A stretch of DNA of 64,000 bases from positions 2,108,001 to 2,172,000 of the forward strand of contig OY723241.1 in the NCBI GenBank assembly GCA_963210315.1, given 5' to 3'. The notes beneath the pieces are model-generated. The model worked only from the letters and a program-made list of their open reading frames with translations, did not search any database and was not told the origin of the DNA. Shown piece by piece: positions 62,330 to 64,000 of this stretch (within the stretch, counting starts at the first letter, position 1; the number at the start of each line of letters is the position of its first letter). A program made the position numbers and the translations under genes. Source of the DNA: Rhynchopus euleeides. Lineage: Eukaryota > Euglenozoa > Diplonemea > Diplonemida > Diplonemidae.

Positions 62330-64000
62330 CGTCGGGGGTACCCACAACCCGACCCAACCCTACCCTAGGGTGAGGGTTGGGTACCCATAACCCGACCCAA
62401 CACGACCCTACCCAACCCAGGGGTCAGGGCCAGGGTTGATCCTAGACCCAACCCAACCCAAGGGTTAGGGTCAGGGTTGACCCCAGACCCTACCCAACCC
62501 TAGGGTAAGGGTCAGGGTTGACCCTAGACCCTACCCAACCCTAGGGTTAGGGTTAGGGTTAACCCTTGACCCAACCCTAGGGATAGGGTTAGGGTTGACC
62601 CTAGACCCTACCCTAACCCTAGGGTTAGGGTCAGGGTTAACCCTAGACCCTACCCAACCCTCGGGTTAGGGTCAGGGTTGACCCTAGACCCTACCCAACC
62701 CTAGGGTTAGGGTCAGGGTTGACCCTAGACCCTACCCTAACCCTAGGGTTAGGGTTAGGGTTAACCCTTGACCCAACCCTAGGGTTAGGGTTAGGGTTGA
62801 CCCTAGACCCTACCCTAACCCTAGGGTTAGGGTCAGGGTTAACCCTAGACCCTACCCTAACCCTAGGGTTAGGGTTAGGGTTAACCCTTGACCCAACCCT
62901 AGGGTTAGGGTTAGGGTTAACCCTAGACCCTACCCAACCCTCGGGTTAGGGTCAGGGTTGACCCTAGACCCTACCCAACCCTAGGGTTAGGGTCAGGGTT
63001 AACCCTAGACCCTACCCTAACCCTAGGGTTAGGGTTAGGGTTAACCCTTGACCCAACCCTAGGGTTAGGGTTAGGGTTGACCCTAGACCCTACCCTAACC
63101 CTAGGGTTAGGGTCAGGGTTAACCCTAGACCCTACCCTAACCCTAGGGTTAGGGTTAGGGTTAACCCTTGACCCAACCCTAGGGTTAGGGTTAGGGTTAA
63201 CCCTAGACCCTACCCAACCCTCGGGTTAGGGTCAGGGTTGACCCTAGACCCTACCCAACCCTAGGGTTAGGGTTAGGGTTAACCCTTGACCCAACCCTAG
63301 GGTTAGGGTTAGGGTTGACCCTAGACCCTACCCTAACCCTAGGGTTAGGGTTAGGGTTAACCCTTGACCCAACCCTAGGGTTAGGGTTAGGGTTAACCCT
63401 AGACCCTACCCAACCCTCGGGTTAGGGTCAGGGTTGACCCTAGACCCTACCCAACCCTAGGGTTAGGGTTAGGGTTAACCCTTGACCCAACCCTAGGGTT
63501 AGGGTTAGGGTTGACCCTAGACCCTACCCTAACCCTAGGGTTAGGGTTAGGGTTAACCCTTGACCCTACCCTAACCCTAGGGTTAGGGTTAGGGTTAGGG
63601 TTAACCCTTGACCCAACCCTAGGGTTAGGGTTAGGGTTGACCCTAGACCCTACCCTAACCCTAGGGTTAGGGTTAGGGTTAACCCTTGACCCAACCCTAG
63701 GGTTAGGGTTAGGGTTAACCCTAGACCCTACCCTAACCCTAGGGTTAGGGTTAGGGTTAACCCTTGACCCAACCCTAGGGTTAGGGTTAGGGTTGACCCT
63801 AGACCCTACCCTAACCCTAGGGTTAGGGTTAGGGTTAACCCTTGACCCAACCCTAGGGTTAGGGTTAGGGTTGACCCTAGACCCTACCCTAACCCTAGGG
63901 TTAGGGTTAGGGTTAACCCTTGACCCAACCCTAGGGTTAGGGTTAGGGTTAACCCTAGACCCTACCCTAACCCTAGGGTTAGGGTTAGGGTTAACCCTTG
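62330..64000. repeat. Palindromic telomere-like satellite
   Basis: Tandem units of about 78 bp alternate both strands of a TTAGGG-like motif: AACCCTAGGGTTAGGG, GGTTAACCCTTGACCC, AACCCTAGGGTTAGGG, GGTTGACCCTAGACCC, TACCCT. It runs to the end of the window with small variants. Because G- and C-rich strands alternate, it is a subterminal satellite and not a plain terminal telomere. Confidence 0.93.

Noticed and set aside
62719..62949. ORF with Leu-Gly-Leu-Thr repeats
   Set aside because: Translation of the telomere-like satellite.

Overview
This is nuclear DNA from a microbial eukaryote. Protein-coding genes are GC-rich and mostly uninterrupted. The two genes with introns use GT-AG introns of 50 and 242 bases. 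The right end runs into telomere-like GGGTTA/CCCTA repeats, so the window is probably subtelomeric. I cannot name the organism from sequence alone. A GT37-type fucosyltransferase beside tryptophan 2,3-dioxygenase, a FYVE-PH protein, a Kelch protein and a WD-repeat protein fits a free-living aerobic protist or alga.

Host genes I trust: a Cys-rich single-pass membrane protein (7901-8839), a FYVE-PH protein with one intron (11091-13210), tryptophan 2,3-dioxygenase (21762-23048), a Golgi-type GT37 fucosyltransferase (26670-28658), a Kelch protein immediately downstream of it (28879-30501) and a nuclear WD-repeat protein with one intron (60243-62170). Broken host genes are a Methyltransf_16-type methyltransferase (about 9445-9800) and a nucleotide-cyclase fragment stranded between satellite blocks (about 49288-49490). 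A 382-residue internally repeated ORF (39121-40269) is unidentified.

Most of the rest is nested DNA transposons whose ends I could define by matched terminal inverted repeats (TIRs) and target-site duplications (TSDs). Four elements share CACGGTG ends and each has a 2-bp TSD: A (2109-7501, GA), F1 (13688-16726, TA), G (40926-54374, CC) and F2 (42341-45741, GG, nested in G). F2 is intact and carries a 626-aa transposase with three C2H2 fingers plus a 242-aa accessory protein. F1 carries broken relatives of both and is itself interrupted by a 662-bp hAT-type element with a perfect 8-bp TSD. Ends, TSD length, two-gene layout, subterminal palindromes and the transposase DG.NP and GD...G motifs point to an EnSpm/CACTA-like lineage. 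Other elements: a TA-duplicating CTGGGG family (10030-10565, 24102-25394), a 328/329-bp MITE in two opposite copies (7016-7343, 32689-33017), a PIF/Harbinger relic (18767-20087), two elements with CAT ends and 6-bp duplications (4649-6751, 55769-58516) and a 108-bp MITE with a TAA duplication (37119-37226).

The oddest region is 35259-38505. This 3.25-kb element is flanked by a 23-bp direct repeat that looks like a target-site duplication. It is filled with 51-bp repeats, each able to form two small hairpins, and the stems vary by wobble and compensatory changes. A second notable region is about 5 kb of three related 31-bp satellites (46691-52665) inside element G, with a 930-bp higher-order period in the largest block.
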